A stretch of DNA of 64,000 nucleotides from Acinetobacter gerneri DSM 14967 = CIP 107464 = MTCC 9824 (lineage in GTDB: Bacteria; Pseudomonadota; Gammaproteobacteria; Pseudomonadales; Moraxellaceae): positions 416,001-480,000 of the forward strand of contig NZ_KB849549.1 in assembly GCF_000368565.1 (NCBI RefSeq), read 5' to 3'. Below are positions 52,983 through 64,000 of the stretch, piece by piece. Position 1 is the stretch's first letter. Each line of letters starts with the position of its first letter. Position numbers and translations under genes: made by a program. A model generated the notes under the pieces. That model saw only the letters and a list, made by a program, of their open reading frames with translations. It made no database searches and had not been told where the DNA came from.

Positions 52983-55703
52983 ATGATGAGTAATCTCAAA
53001 ATATTAATAACCAAGCTTTCTAAAATAACCAAAAATGCATTAGAAAGTTCTGCAAATTTCTGTATTTCTCAACAAAATTATGAGATAGAAATAGAGCATT
53101 TTCTTTATGAATTAATAAAATCTAACAATAATAATGATATTAAAATATTATCAAATAAATATAAAATTTCACTTCCATTACTGGTTGAAGATTTAAATAA
53201 AACAATCTCAGAATTGCCCAAAGGAAATAGCCGTACACCTATTTTTGCAAAATCAATCGTTAAACTCCTAGAACAAGCATGGTTATTAGCCTCAGCAGAA
53301 CATATTCCAAGTATTAGAAGTAGTCATTTATTGATTGCTTTACTGACAGCACCTGATCTTTATCAACATGCTATTCGTGCTTCAAAAGTCTTTGATTTAT
53401 ATCCAATAGATACAATCAAGCATAAGTATTTAGAACTTTGTAAAGCAAGTGAAGAACATGAATCTGAAACTAATTTAAAAGATGAAATATCGATTGATTC
53501 GGCACTTAATTCCAATACCTCTGAACTGCAAACACCTGCATTAAATCAATACACCATCAATCTCACTGAAAAAGCCCAAAATGGTGGTATTGATCCTGTG
53601 ATCGGACGTGAATTTGAAATTCGTTTAATGATTGATATTTTAATGCGCCGCAGACAAAACAATCCAATTTTGACAGGAGAGCCAGGTGTAGGAAAAACAG
53701 CTGTTGTTGAAGGTTTAGCACTTAAAATCGCGGCTGAACAAGTCCCTGAATCACTTAAAAATGTTCAACTCCATGTACTTGATATGGGACTTTTACAAGC
53801 AGGTGCGAGTGTTAAAGGTGAGTTTGAAAATCGGCTGAAGCAAGTCATTAAAGAGGTTCAAAGCTCATTACAACCTATTATTATCTTTATAGATGAAGCT
53901 CATACCTTGATTGGTGCAGGTGGTCAAGCTGGACAAAATGATGCAGCCAACCTACTTAAACCCGCTTTGGCTCGGGGTGAACTGAGAACCATTGCAGCCA
54001 CCACTTGGGCTGAATATAAGCAATATTTTGAAAAAGATGCAGCATTGAGTCGCCGATTTCAGGTTGTCAAAGTAGAAGAACCTACTGAAGAAGTTGCTAT
54101 TGATATGCTACGTGCCATGCATCCCATCATGCAAAAGCATTTCAATTTACTCATTGATGATGAAGCAATCGTAACCGCAGTACAGTCTTCTCATCGCTAT
54201 ATCAGTGGGCGTCAACTGCCAGACAAAGCCATTAGTGTCCTTGATACTGCCTCAGCTCGAGTTGCTTTAACGCAAAATGCCCAACCAGTGAAACTCGATC
54301 AACTGCAAGCACAACGACACAATCTGAATTTGGAAATTCAAATCTTACGTAATGAACATCTCAACCAAACGCTACACCAAAGCCGTTTAAAAGATTTAGC
54401 TGAAAAACTTGATGAATTAAATACAGAAATTTTAGCCACTGAACAGCAATGGCAAAAAGAGCTCGAAATCATTCATCAAATCAAAGCACTTGAACAGCAA
54501 GATTTCGCTGAAAATACTGAAAATTCGACGCAAGTTTTAACATTACTCGATCAATTAAAACAATTGCAAGGTTCAATTCCGCTTGTCTTTGAGCGTGTTT
54601 CAGCCCAAATGATCAATGAAATTATTTCTGATTGGACAGGTATTCCTGTTGGGAAAATGCAAAATGATCAAATCAAACAAATCCTCAATCTAAAAAATAA
54701 ATTAGCTGAACGGATCATGGGGCAAGACACTGCACTTGAGCATATCGTTCAAGGTATTAAAACCTCGCGTGCAAAATTGGAAGACCCAAATAAACCGCAA
54801 GGTGTATTTTTTCTCGTTGGACCAAGTGGTGTAGGTAAAACTGAAACAGCTCTTGCGCTCTCACAGGAGCTTTATGGTGGCGAATCGCATTTAATTACAG
54901 TCAATATGTCTGAATACCAAGAAGCCCATACCGTGTCCTCTCTCAAGGGTGCACCGCCGGGTTATGTAGGATATGGTCAAGGTGGTGTACTGACAGAAGC
55001 TGTGAGACGCAATCCCTATAGCGTGGTTTTACTCGATGAAATTGAAAAAGCGCATAGCGATGTACAGGAACTTTTTTATCAAGTTTTCGATAAAGGGATG
55101 CTTGAAGATGGTGAAGGACGAGTCATAGATTTTAAAAACACCATTATTCTTCTCACATCCAATGCTGGCTCAAGTTCCATTATGCAGGCATGTCTGAATC
55201 AGCCTTTAGAAGAATGGCCAGACCACAATGCGATACTCGATGTCATTAAGCCACATTTATATAAACAGTTTAAACCTGCATTTTTAGGTCGTATGCAAGT
55301 TGTGCCTTATTTTCCATTGCATGATGATTTACTAGCGCAAATTATTGAATATAAATTGGCGAAAATAATACAACGGATCAAAACTCAATATGCTATAGAT
55401 ATTCATTATCAATCTGATTTAATTGAATTAATCTTAAGCCGTTGCACAGAAGTTGATAGTGGCGCTCGTAATATTGATCATATTTTAAATTCTTCAGTAC
55501 TCCCCGCTTTGGCTACAAAAATATTAGTGGCTTTAAGCGAACAACAACTCCCAAAAATCATTCAAATTGACATCCAAGATGATGAAATGATTTTTGTTCT
55601 TGATCCATCAGAACAAAAAGTTAAAAAGACTGAAAATAATAAAACAACTAAAAAAACCAAGGACAATGCAAAAAATCCAGCAGAATTGGAGACTGAACGA
55701 TGA
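52983..55703 (+). CDS. tssH: TssH/ClpV: T6SS sheath-recycling AAA+ ATPase
   Basis: Unfolds contracted TssB-TssC sheath for reuse. The 906-residue Hsp100 protein has an N-domain (about 1-160), a first AAA+ module with Walker A GEPGVGKT near residue 234 and FIDEAHTLIGAG, a coiled-coil middle domain (about 440-520) and a second AAA+ module with GPSGVGKTE near 613 and LLDEIEKAH. The C-terminus is Lys-rich. AGAGA is upstream; the ATG at 52986 is equally possible. The stop overlaps tssA by four bases. Confidence 0.97.
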   Translation: MMSNLKILITKLSKITKNALESSANFCISQQNYEIEIEHFLYELIKSNNNNDIKILSNKYKISLPLLVEDLNKTISELPKGNSRTPIFAKSIVKLLEQAWLLASAEHIPSIRSSHLLIALLTAPDLYQHAIRASKVFDLYPIDTIKHKYLELCKASEEHESETNLKDEISIDSALNSNTSELQTPALNQYTINLTEKAQNGGIDPVIGREFEIRLMIDILMRRRQNNPILTGEPGVGKTAVVEGLALKIAAEQVPESLKNVQLHVLDMGLLQAGASVKGEFENRLKQVIKEVQSSLQPIIIFIDEAHTLIGAGGQAGQNDAANLLKPALARGELRTIAATTWAEYKQYFEKDAALSRRFQVVKVEEPTEEVAIDMLRAMHPIMQKHFNLLIDDEAIVTAVQSSHRYISGRQLPDKAISVLDTASARVALTQNAQPVKLDQLQAQRHNLNLEIQILRNEHLNQTLHQSRLKDLAEKLDELNTEILATEQQWQKELEIIHQIKALEQQDFAENTENSTQVLTLLDQLKQLQGSIPLVFERVSAQMINEIISDWTGIPVGKMQNDQIKQILNLKNKLAERIMGQDTALEHIVQGIKTSRAKLEDPNKPQGVFFLVGPSGVGKTETALALSQELYGGESHLITVNMSEYQEAHTVSSLKGAPPGYVGYGQGGVLTEAVRRNPYSVVLLDEIEKAHSDVQELFYQVFDKGMLEDGEGRVIDFKNTIILLTSNAGSSSIMQACLNQPLEEWPDHNAILDVIKPHLYKQFKPAFLGRMQVVPYFPLHDDLLAQIIEYKLAKIIQRIKTQYAIDIHYQSDLIELILSRCTEVDSGARNIDHILNSSVLPALATKILVALSEQQLPKIIQIDIQDDEMIFVLDPSEQKVKKTENNKTTKKTKDNAKNPAELETER

Positions 55704-56809
55704 ATGTCGATATTGAAGCCCTACTTCAGCCCATTTCTACAGAAACCATGTGTGGCGAAGACTTATCATTTTCCAATGAATTTCATGAAATAAAAAAAGC
55801 ACGAACCCAAGATGATCCTCTTTTAGATCAAGGTGATTGGGTTTCTGAACCGAAACAAGCTGATTGGGGATTTGTCTCAAATAAAATCATTGATTTAATG
55901 AGCCATCGTAGTAAGGACATCCGCCTACTGACTTGGTTAACTGAGGCTTGGTCACATCTCTATGGCTTCGAAGGTTTAGCTAAAGCAATTGAGCTCTCTT
56001 ATCGTTTGCTTGAACAATATTGGCTTAAGATTCATCCTGAATTGGAAGATGATGATCTAGATCAACGTTTAGGACTATTACAGGGATTGTTAAACCAATT
56101 ACCTACTTTGGTTCGTTCCGTTCCTTTGATTGATCGGCAACCTTTTTATACTTTACTGGATTATGAAAATTTTCTATATCAACAAAATAATCGCCGAAAA
56201 AATGCGGAAGATTCAAATGAAATAGAACATAGCAATGCTCTGGATGATTTTGAACAATTACTTGCATCTACAGCAAAAAGTTTTCAAAAACAGCAATATC
56301 AAAACTTTCAATTATTTTTAGAACAATGGGAAATAATCAAACAAGTTTTAGATCAATTAATGGAATTAGAAGCACCTAGTTTTGCACAAATTGACTCACA
56401 ATTTGAAAGTATACAACTCTATTTAAAGAAAATTTATAAAGTTGATACACAAAATTCTTCACTCTCAAATATGCCTATTCAGCCTGAAATCTCAGAAAAT
56501 ACAGCATGTGACACTAATGCCATAAAAATACAAGCCTCAGTTCAAGCTGTTGAGTCAACGCTTCCTACTTTTCAAGCCAACACACAAAACCATATTCAAA
56601 ATCGACAACAAGCAATGCAAATTTTAAGTGAAATTTCTCATTATTTTCAAATAAATGAGCCTTATAGCCCTGTCAGCTATATGTTGAAAAAAACCATCAA
56701 GTGGAGCCAAATTCCTCTACATGAATGGCTTAGCCAAGTCATCAAGCATGATAACCCACTAGAAAATATTCAAGAATTGTTGGGTGTTTCAGAAAATAAT
56801 GAAGATTAA
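55700..56809 (+). CDS. tssA: TssA: T6SS baseplate/sheath-assembly protein (ImpA N-domain)
   Basis: A 369-residue protein with the ImpA_N domain at its start (LLQPISTETMCGEDLSFSNEF, and RSKDIRLLTWLTEAWSHLYGFEGLAKAIEL by pattern). The C-terminal part (about 300-369) has PYSPVSYMLKKTIKWSQIPLHEWL, a typical TssA ending. It overlaps tssH by four bases and precedes tssK by 17 bases. Confidence 0.93.
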   Translation: MNVDIEALLQPISTETMCGEDLSFSNEFHEIKKARTQDDPLLDQGDWVSEPKQADWGFVSNKIIDLMSHRSKDIRLLTWLTEAWSHLYGFEGLAKAIELSYRLLEQYWLKIHPELEDDDLDQRLGLLQGLLNQLPTLVRSVPLIDRQPFYTLLDYENFLYQQNNRRKNAEDSNEIEHSNALDDFEQLLASTAKSFQKQQYQNFQLFLEQWEIIKQVLDQLMELEAPSFAQIDSQFESIQLYLKKIYKVDTQNSSLSNMPIQPEISENTACDTNAIKIQASVQAVESTLPTFQANTQNHIQNRQQAMQILSEISHYFQINEPYSPVSYMLKKTIKWSQIPLHEWLSQVIKHDNPLENIQELLGVSENNED

Positions 56810-56826
56810 ATTATTGGTAAAATTTT

Positions 56827-58191
56827 ATGTTTAAAGCTGAAAAAATTTTATGGGGTGAAGGTTTATTTTTAAGACCCCAACATTTTCAAATTCAAGATAC
56901 CTATCATGAACAACATTTAAATCAGCTCATCCGCTCGACCATCGCTTTTTCGTATGGCGTGCAAAATATTCGCTTCGATGCAACTCAGCTCAATATCCAT
57001 ATTTTAGCTTTAGAAAATATCGAAATGATTTGGCAGGATTCTGAAATTTACCATGCACCTGCTCGTGATCTACTCCCTGAACCGCTACAGTTAGATGAGC
57101 TTAATCTACAAAATGAAATGCATATTTATCTTGCATTACCCATTTTACAAGCAAATAAGCAAAATGTTTCCCACGAGGCATCAACTGAACCCAGTCGCTA
57201 TCATTCTCATTTAACTCAAGTCCATGATTTATTTACTGATGCAGCGACCGCTGATATTACGTTATTAAGAAAAAGAGCTGAATTTAAGTTATTGGCGCAT
57301 CATGCAAGTCCAGATACAGATTTGGATGGCTTTTTATACCTTCCTATAGGCAAACTTAAACGGCATAGTACTGGAAATTTTGAACTTGATAATCGATTTA
57401 TTCCGCCTATTTTGCACATTGGCGCAAATGAAACTTTGCTCAATCATTTAAAAAGATTGCTCAATGTTATCAAAGCAAAAATCAAAACAATTCAGACAAA
57501 TAATAGAGAAAATGAGCAAAAACTTATCGAATTTCGATCAGGCGATATTGTGTCATTTTGGTTGGTCAATGCGCTAAATACTGCACATGCAACTTTAAAT
57601 CATTTATATCATCATCCTTTTATTCACCCTGAACGATTTTATTTTGAATTATTACATTTGACGGGTTCTTTACTAACTTTCTCTACGGCTTATGATGTAG
57701 ATTTTTTACCGCAATATCAACACCATAATCTACAAGAAAGTTTTGAACAGCTTGATCTTATCTTGAGAGATTTACTCGATACCATTATTTCTAATCGATA
57801 TATTAGTATTAATTTAAAAGAAATTCGTCCTTCGTATTGGGTTGGAAGTATCGAATCAGACAAAATCAATCGAGACTCACGTCTATATTTATCTGTATCA
57901 AGTAGCATGATGCAAACGCATGAACTTGTACAAATCGTACCACTGCGTTTTAAAGTCGGTAATACGATCGATGTCGAGCAGCGCGTAGTATCAGCCCTCC
58001 CAGCCATTCCACTACACCATTTAGTTCAAGTCCCAACAGCTATCCCTGTGCGTTCAGGGGTGAACTATTTTGAATTAGAACCGCATCACGAACTCTATCA
58101 ACGAATGCTTGATTCTGAGTCTATATGTATTTATGTCCCTTCAGGCTTCCAAGATATCAGTATCGAATTGATTGCTGTGATGAATAATTAA
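56827..58191 (+). CDS. tssK: TssK: T6SS baseplate-membrane complex connector
   Basis: Trimeric protein that connects the TssFG baseplate to TssL/TssM. Its 454 residues begin with ILWGEGLFLRPQHFQIQD, the diagnostic start of the family, and end with the receptor-like domain after AIPLHHLVQVPTAIPVRSGVNYFEL. It has no membrane segment. It is followed by tssL after 11 bases. Confidence 0.97.
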   Translation: MFKAEKILWGEGLFLRPQHFQIQDTYHEQHLNQLIRSTIAFSYGVQNIRFDATQLNIHILALENIEMIWQDSEIYHAPARDLLPEPLQLDELNLQNEMHIYLALPILQANKQNVSHEASTEPSRYHSHLTQVHDLFTDAATADITLLRKRAEFKLLAHHASPDTDLDGFLYLPIGKLKRHSTGNFELDNRFIPPILHIGANETLLNHLKRLLNVIKAKIKTIQTNNRENEQKLIEFRSGDIVSFWLVNALNTAHATLNHLYHHPFIHPERFYFELLHLTGSLLTFSTAYDVDFLPQYQHHNLQESFEQLDLILRDLLDTIISNRYISINLKEIRPSYWVGSIESDKINRDSRLYLSVSSSMMQTHELVQIVPLRFKVGNTIDVEQRVVSALPAIPLHHLVQVPTAIPVRSGVNYFELEPHHELYQRMLDSESICIYVPSGFQDISIELIAVMNN

Positions 58192-58202
58192 AGGCTAAAA
58201 AT

Positions 58203-59006
58203 ATGAATCCTTCAAATGGCGCGCCTTCACTTTTTGACGATGGGCAAATTGGTTTAGGAACAACACCAGCAAACATATTTAAAAATGTTCAAATCAGTAA
58301 TTTAGTTGACTTATTACATGATAGTTTCTACATCGTATTCTTATTACGCAATCAATATGTACCCGAAAATTGTGATCAATTTAGATCCAAGATATTAGAT
58401 TATTTAAATAAATTTGAACAACAAGCCAAGAAATTGCAATTTAATGCAGAAGATATTCATGATGCAAAATATGCGTATTGTGCCTTACTTGATGAAACGA
58501 TCGTTACGCAACAAGATCCCAGTTTTTTTAACTTACAAAATGCGTGGATGATCGCACCTCTCCAATTAAGCCTGTTTGGTTCACAACTTGCGGGTTATCG
58601 CTTTTTTGAATTTTTAGAACAATTAAGAGCGAAAGGAAAAGATCGTTTAGCAGCCTTAGAAGTTTTTCATTATTGTTTGCTCTTAGGTTTTCAAGGCAAG
58701 TATCGTATTGAATCTATTGAAAGTTTAAACCATCTCGTAGCACGTGTCGGTGATGAAATTGATTTTTTAAAGGGTAAAAAAACATCTTTTTCGCCCTTTG
58801 CAATGCTTCCTGATCAAATCAAAAATATGATTCATCGAGAATTGCCCTTTTTATGGATTCTCATTTTTTTATGTCTTTTTAGTGTCGTGGTCTATATCGG
58901 ACTATTTTACATGCTAAATCAACAAAACTTAGCAGCTTTTGCTCCCTACAAAAATGTGATCAATGCACCATTAGAACAAGCTTCAATTACTATTTATTTG
59001 CCATAA
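58203..59006 (+). CDS. tssL: TssL: T6SS membrane complex protein (DotU family)
   Basis: Inner-membrane partner of TssM. The 267-residue protein has the cytoplasmic DotU helical domain (DAKYAYCALLDETIV; FFEFLEQLRAK; LLGFQGKYRI) and one C-terminal membrane helix (about 217-240). It ends shortly after, with no peptidoglycan-binding OmpA domain. That job may be taken by TagN in the other arm. Confidence 0.96.
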   Translation: MNPSNGAPSLFDDGQIGLGTTPANIFKNVQISNLVDLLHDSFYIVFLLRNQYVPENCDQFRSKILDYLNKFEQQAKKLQFNAEDIHDAKYAYCALLDETIVTQQDPSFFNLQNAWMIAPLQLSLFGSQLAGYRFFEFLEQLRAKGKDRLAALEVFHYCLLLGFQGKYRIESIESLNHLVARVGDEIDFLKGKKTSFSPFAMLPDQIKNMIHRELPFLWILIFLCLFSVVVYIGLFYMLNQQNLAAFAPYKNVINAPLEQASITIYLP

Positions 59007-59015
59007 AGAAGAACG

Positions 59016-59588
59016 ATGATGAATCAGGATAATAAAAGTTCTGTACGCATCCTACAGAACAGCCAACCAAGCAAAAAAACCAAAAATAGATTTTTCATTT
59101 GGATTTACTTGGTTTTGGCTATATTCATAATTATGACCTTCACATTTGTTCTTTTTTATATAAATAATACACAAAATGCTGCTTTAGATACCTCTCTTGA
59201 AGATAAAACTAAAAATATGCCTGAACTCAATCAAGATAATTTAAATAAAACCACACAGCATTTTAATAATATTGAACAAAATCAAAATACTATTAAAATA
59301 AAAGATAATGATTTTAATCATATTTTTAAGCATCATCAGCAAAAAAATACATCAGAACGTGATACACCATTTGAGCAAATCATAAAGCTATCAATTCATA
59401 AAAATCCCAAGGCTTCGGAAATTATTAAAAATAATGTGCCTAAAAATCAGCAAATGACCAATAAACAGAATGCCATTAAACAAACTTCTGTAATTGGAAA
59501 AGATAAACCAACTAAAGATAGTGCTTTAGACGAATCTCCAGAAGGCTCAGTACAAATTTCTATTATTCGTAAAAACAAAGAAGAATAA
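59016..59588 (+). CDS. T6SS-locus single-pass membrane protein, unknown function
   Basis: A 190-residue protein between tssL and tagX, nine bases after the tssL stop. A basic N-terminus (SKKTKNR) comes before one membrane helix (about 26-49), so the rest (about 140 residues, rich in Asn, Gln, Lys) should be periplasmic and largely disordered. No motif is seen. Genes of unknown role hold this place in Acinetobacter T6SS loci. A periplasmic linker or guide for TagX is a guess. It has AAGAAG before its ATG; the next codon is also ATG. Confidence 0.8.
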   Translation: MMNQDNKSSVRILQNSQPSKKTKNRFFIWIYLVLAIFIIMTFTFVLFYINNTQNAALDTSLEDKTKNMPELNQDNLNKTTQHFNNIEQNQNTIKIKDNDFNHIFKHHQQKNTSERDTPFEQIIKLSIHKNPKASEIIKNNVPKNQQMTNKQNAIKQTSVIGKDKPTKDSALDESPEGSVQISIIRKNKEE

Positions 59589-59589
59589 T

Positions 59590-60558
59590 GTGATTTTTAT
59601 AATTATTTTTAGTTTTCTATGCCTGATTTTAGTGTTGTGTCTGGTAATGTCTTTTGAGTTAAGACAAAAATTACAGCAAAATAGTAAAATAATCATGCCT
59701 ATGATCAAAGAAAAACTAAAAAATAGTTTTTTATTTATACAAAAAGTGAATCATGCTGCTGAAGAAAATCAAACTCAATCGTTTTGGTACATACAGCAAT
59801 GGTGGATTTTGATATCAAGCCTGCTACTATTTGGAAGTATTATCGTTTTTGCAGTAACACGTCCTATTAACCCTATTAAAATTGAGGCTGATTATCTAAA
59901 AGAAGTAGATCCACAAATTTATACGCTCTTAAATGGGGAAATGTTGACACCGCCACCAGAAGTAGAAGAAAGCTTAGTCAATGAAGCGATTATCTCAGCA
60001 ATGCAACTCGAACAACAAAATCAAAATTCAGGCCATTCAAATCCGATCAGCACGATATTTTCTGAAAACCTTCAAGACAATATCGATGAAAATCAAAGTT
60101 GGCGGTTTAACACTAATTTAGTCGATCGAAAATGGGATCGTCTCAATCCACGTTATAAGCAGCGTTTGCTGATGGTTTTTAAAATTATGAAAGAGCGCTA
60201 TAACTATGAAATGGTGCTACTAGAAGGATATCGTAGTCCAGCGCGCCAAAATATGCTTTCCTCTAACATCAATACGACACGTGCTAAAGCTTTTCAAAGT
60301 TATCATCAGTTTGGTTTAGCCTCAGATATTGCCTTTAAACGAGAAGGTAAAGTGGTGATTTCTGAAAGAGATCCGTGGGCATGGCGAGGCTATCAACTTT
60401 ATGGAGAAGTCGCAGAATCAGTTGGACTTACTTGGGGTGGGCGCTGGAAATCTATTCAAGATTATGGACATACAGAATATCGTATGCCTGGTTTAAAGAA
60501 AACGGCTGAAATGGCAGAGAAACTATCTACTGAAGGCCAATTTTCAGCACAAAACTAG
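59590..60558 (+). CDS. tagX: TagX: T6SS-associated L,D-endopeptidase (M15 fold)
   Basis: Peptidoglycan endopeptidase needed in Acinetobacter to open the wall for T6SS assembly. It has 322 residues with two membrane helices (about 1-22 and 73-95), and a C-terminal M15/VanY-like domain. Zinc ligands fit SYHQFGLASDIAF (H-x6-D near 239-246) and DYGHTEY (His near 293); LEGYRSPARQNML is the family start. The start is GTG at 59590, one base after the upstream stop, with GAAGAA in front; the ATG overlapping it runs out of frame at once. It is the last gene of this arm. Confidence 0.93.
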   Translation: MIFIIIFSFLCLILVLCLVMSFELRQKLQQNSKIIMPMIKEKLKNSFLFIQKVNHAAEENQTQSFWYIQQWWILISSLLLFGSIIVFAVTRPINPIKIEADYLKEVDPQIYTLLNGEMLTPPPEVEESLVNEAIISAMQLEQQNQNSGHSNPISTIFSENLQDNIDENQSWRFNTNLVDRKWDRLNPRYKQRLLMVFKIMKERYNYEMVLLEGYRSPARQNMLSSNINTTRAKAFQSYHQFGLASDIAFKREGKVVISERDPWAWRGYQLYGEVAESVGLTWGGRWKSIQDYGHTEYRMPGLKKTAEMAEKLSTEGQFSAQN

Positions 60559-60611
60559 TCCTTTATTTAAGTAATATCCTTATCATAAGGACCAGTTAAT
60601 AATTTTCCGGC

Positions 60612-60644
60612 AAAAAAAATCCCTCATCTATTTAGATGAGGGAT
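60612..60644. terminator. Bidirectional terminator between tagX and the rRNA operon
   Basis: ATCCCTCATCT and AGATGAGGGAT form a perfect 11-bp stem with an ATTT loop. Eight A on the left give the U-run for the rRNA operon (minus strand), TTTT on the right serves tagX. Confidence 0.93.
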
Positions 60645-60655
60645 TTTAGAATAAT

Positions 60656-60771
60656 GAGCTGGCGATGACTTACTCTCACATGGGTAACCCCACACTACCA
60701 TCAGCGCGAAGAGGTTTCACTTCTGAGTTCGGGAAGGGATCAGGTGGTTCACTCTTGCTATTGTCGCCAGC
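60656..60771 (-). rRNA. rrf: 5S ribosomal RNA
   Basis: The minus strand reads GCTGGCGACAATAGCAAGAG at the 5' end, with GAACCACCTGATCCCTTCCC and GAACTCAGAAGTGAAAC in the middle, and ends in TCGCCAGC so that the ends pair in helix I. Length is about 116. Sequence is that of Acinetobacter 5S rRNA as I know it. Ends are set by helix I and may be off by a base or two. Confidence 0.95.
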
Positions 60772-60935
60772 ACAACTGTTATGGTTACTCGCTTAGGTCT
60801 TACTGTTTGCCTACGCTTTTGCCAAATGAGTTTAACAGAAGGCTGTTTAAGTCTGAATTTTAAGTTTTAGCATTAACTAAATCAAGCATTTTGCATTGAA
60901 TTTATTGAAAGATACAACTGTTTGGGTGTTGTATA
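60772..60935 (-). other. 23S-5S spacer with half of the pre-23S stem
   Basis: No tRNA gene is seen. GTTGTATAGTCAAG at 60929-60942 is the inverted copy of 63817-63830, and the match extends with a few mismatches (ACTGTTTGGG side) outward. Together they form the RNase III processing stem of pre-23S rRNA. Confidence 0.75.
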
Positions 60936-63822
<2,887 letters not shown>

Positions 63823-64000
63823 TATACAACCCCAAACAGTCGTTTACATTCTACAAGTGAATGTCAACGTGCAAACTTAATTGCTACAGCTTGTTGTCCT
63901 GTGAACTTAATCACCGTACAGCTTCAATTTAATTCATATACCAAAACGCTTGATTCAGTTAATTTGCTAGTTCTCAATTTCACCAAACAGTAACAATTGC
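63823..64000 (-). other. Start of the 16S-23S spacer, cut by window edge
   Basis: It holds the 5' half of the pre-23S processing stem (63817-63843). No tRNA is seen up to the window end; tRNA-Ile/Ala and 16S rRNA usually follow in this genus beyond the edge. Confidence 0.7.

Noticed and set aside
63823..64000. tRNA in the visible spacer
   Set aside because: No cloverleaf or CCA-end pattern is seen on either strand up to the window edge.

Overview
The window reads as a chromosomal segment of an Acinetobacter species (Gammaproteobacteria, Moraxellaceae). The evidence is the low-GC, A/T-rich codon use, the 5S and 23S rRNA sequences at the right end, a type VI secretion locus with the Acinetobacter gene order (asaA-tssB-tssC-hcp-tssE-tssF-tssG-x-tssM-tagF-tagN facing tssH-tssA-tssK-tssL-x-tagX), and a trimeric autotransporter followed by a TpgA-like OmpA protein. 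The species cannot be fixed from this sequence alone.

Layout. 1-8.7 kb: the start of a low-GC P-loop GTPase cut by the window edge, a SIMPL-domain protein, dnaJ, a small membrane protein, and a two-gene RND efflux system facing its TetR regulator across a strong 32-bp palindrome. 8.9-14.3 kb: ppc (PEP carboxylase), an NCS2 nucleobase permease and a LysR regulator. 14.6-19.2 kb: isochorismatase-like hydrolase, amidohydrolase with a Cys/His-rich tail, XapX protein and DUF1275 protein on the plus strand, then a convergent TauE/SafE exporter. 19.5-25.5 kb: two small exported proteins of unknown function, an MFS transporter with a divergent AraC regulator, and a three-gene operon (double DsbA/HCCA-isomerase-like protein, chorismate mutase, SUKH protein). 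25.8-27.9 kb: a 265-bp MITE-like element lying 16 bp from the stop codon of ilvD. 28.2-34.9 kb: a minus-strand run of a 1,625-residue trimeric autotransporter adhesin, tpgA and two related small secreted proteins. 35.4-38.9 kb: fmt-rsmB, an NADPH-dependent FMN reductase, a multi-hairpin candidate RNA and a 40-residue acidic protein.

39.0-60.6 kb is one type VI secretion locus in two divergent arms around a 352-bp intergenic region at 52.6-53.0 kb. It encodes the sheath (TssB/C), tube (Hcp), baseplate (TssE/F/G/K, TssA), membrane complex (TssL/M), sheath-recycling ATPase (TssH), regulators and accessories (TagF, TagN, AsaA) and the peptidoglycan endopeptidase TagX. Two further genes, at 44.8 and 59.0 kb, have no function that can be read from sequence. 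No TssJ, VgrG, PAAR or obvious effector gene is in the window.

60.6-64.0 kb: 5S and 23S rRNA on the minus strand, with the pre-23S processing stem and the start of the 16S-23S spacer. The rRNA operon converges on the T6SS plus-strand arm, and a bidirectional terminator lies between them.
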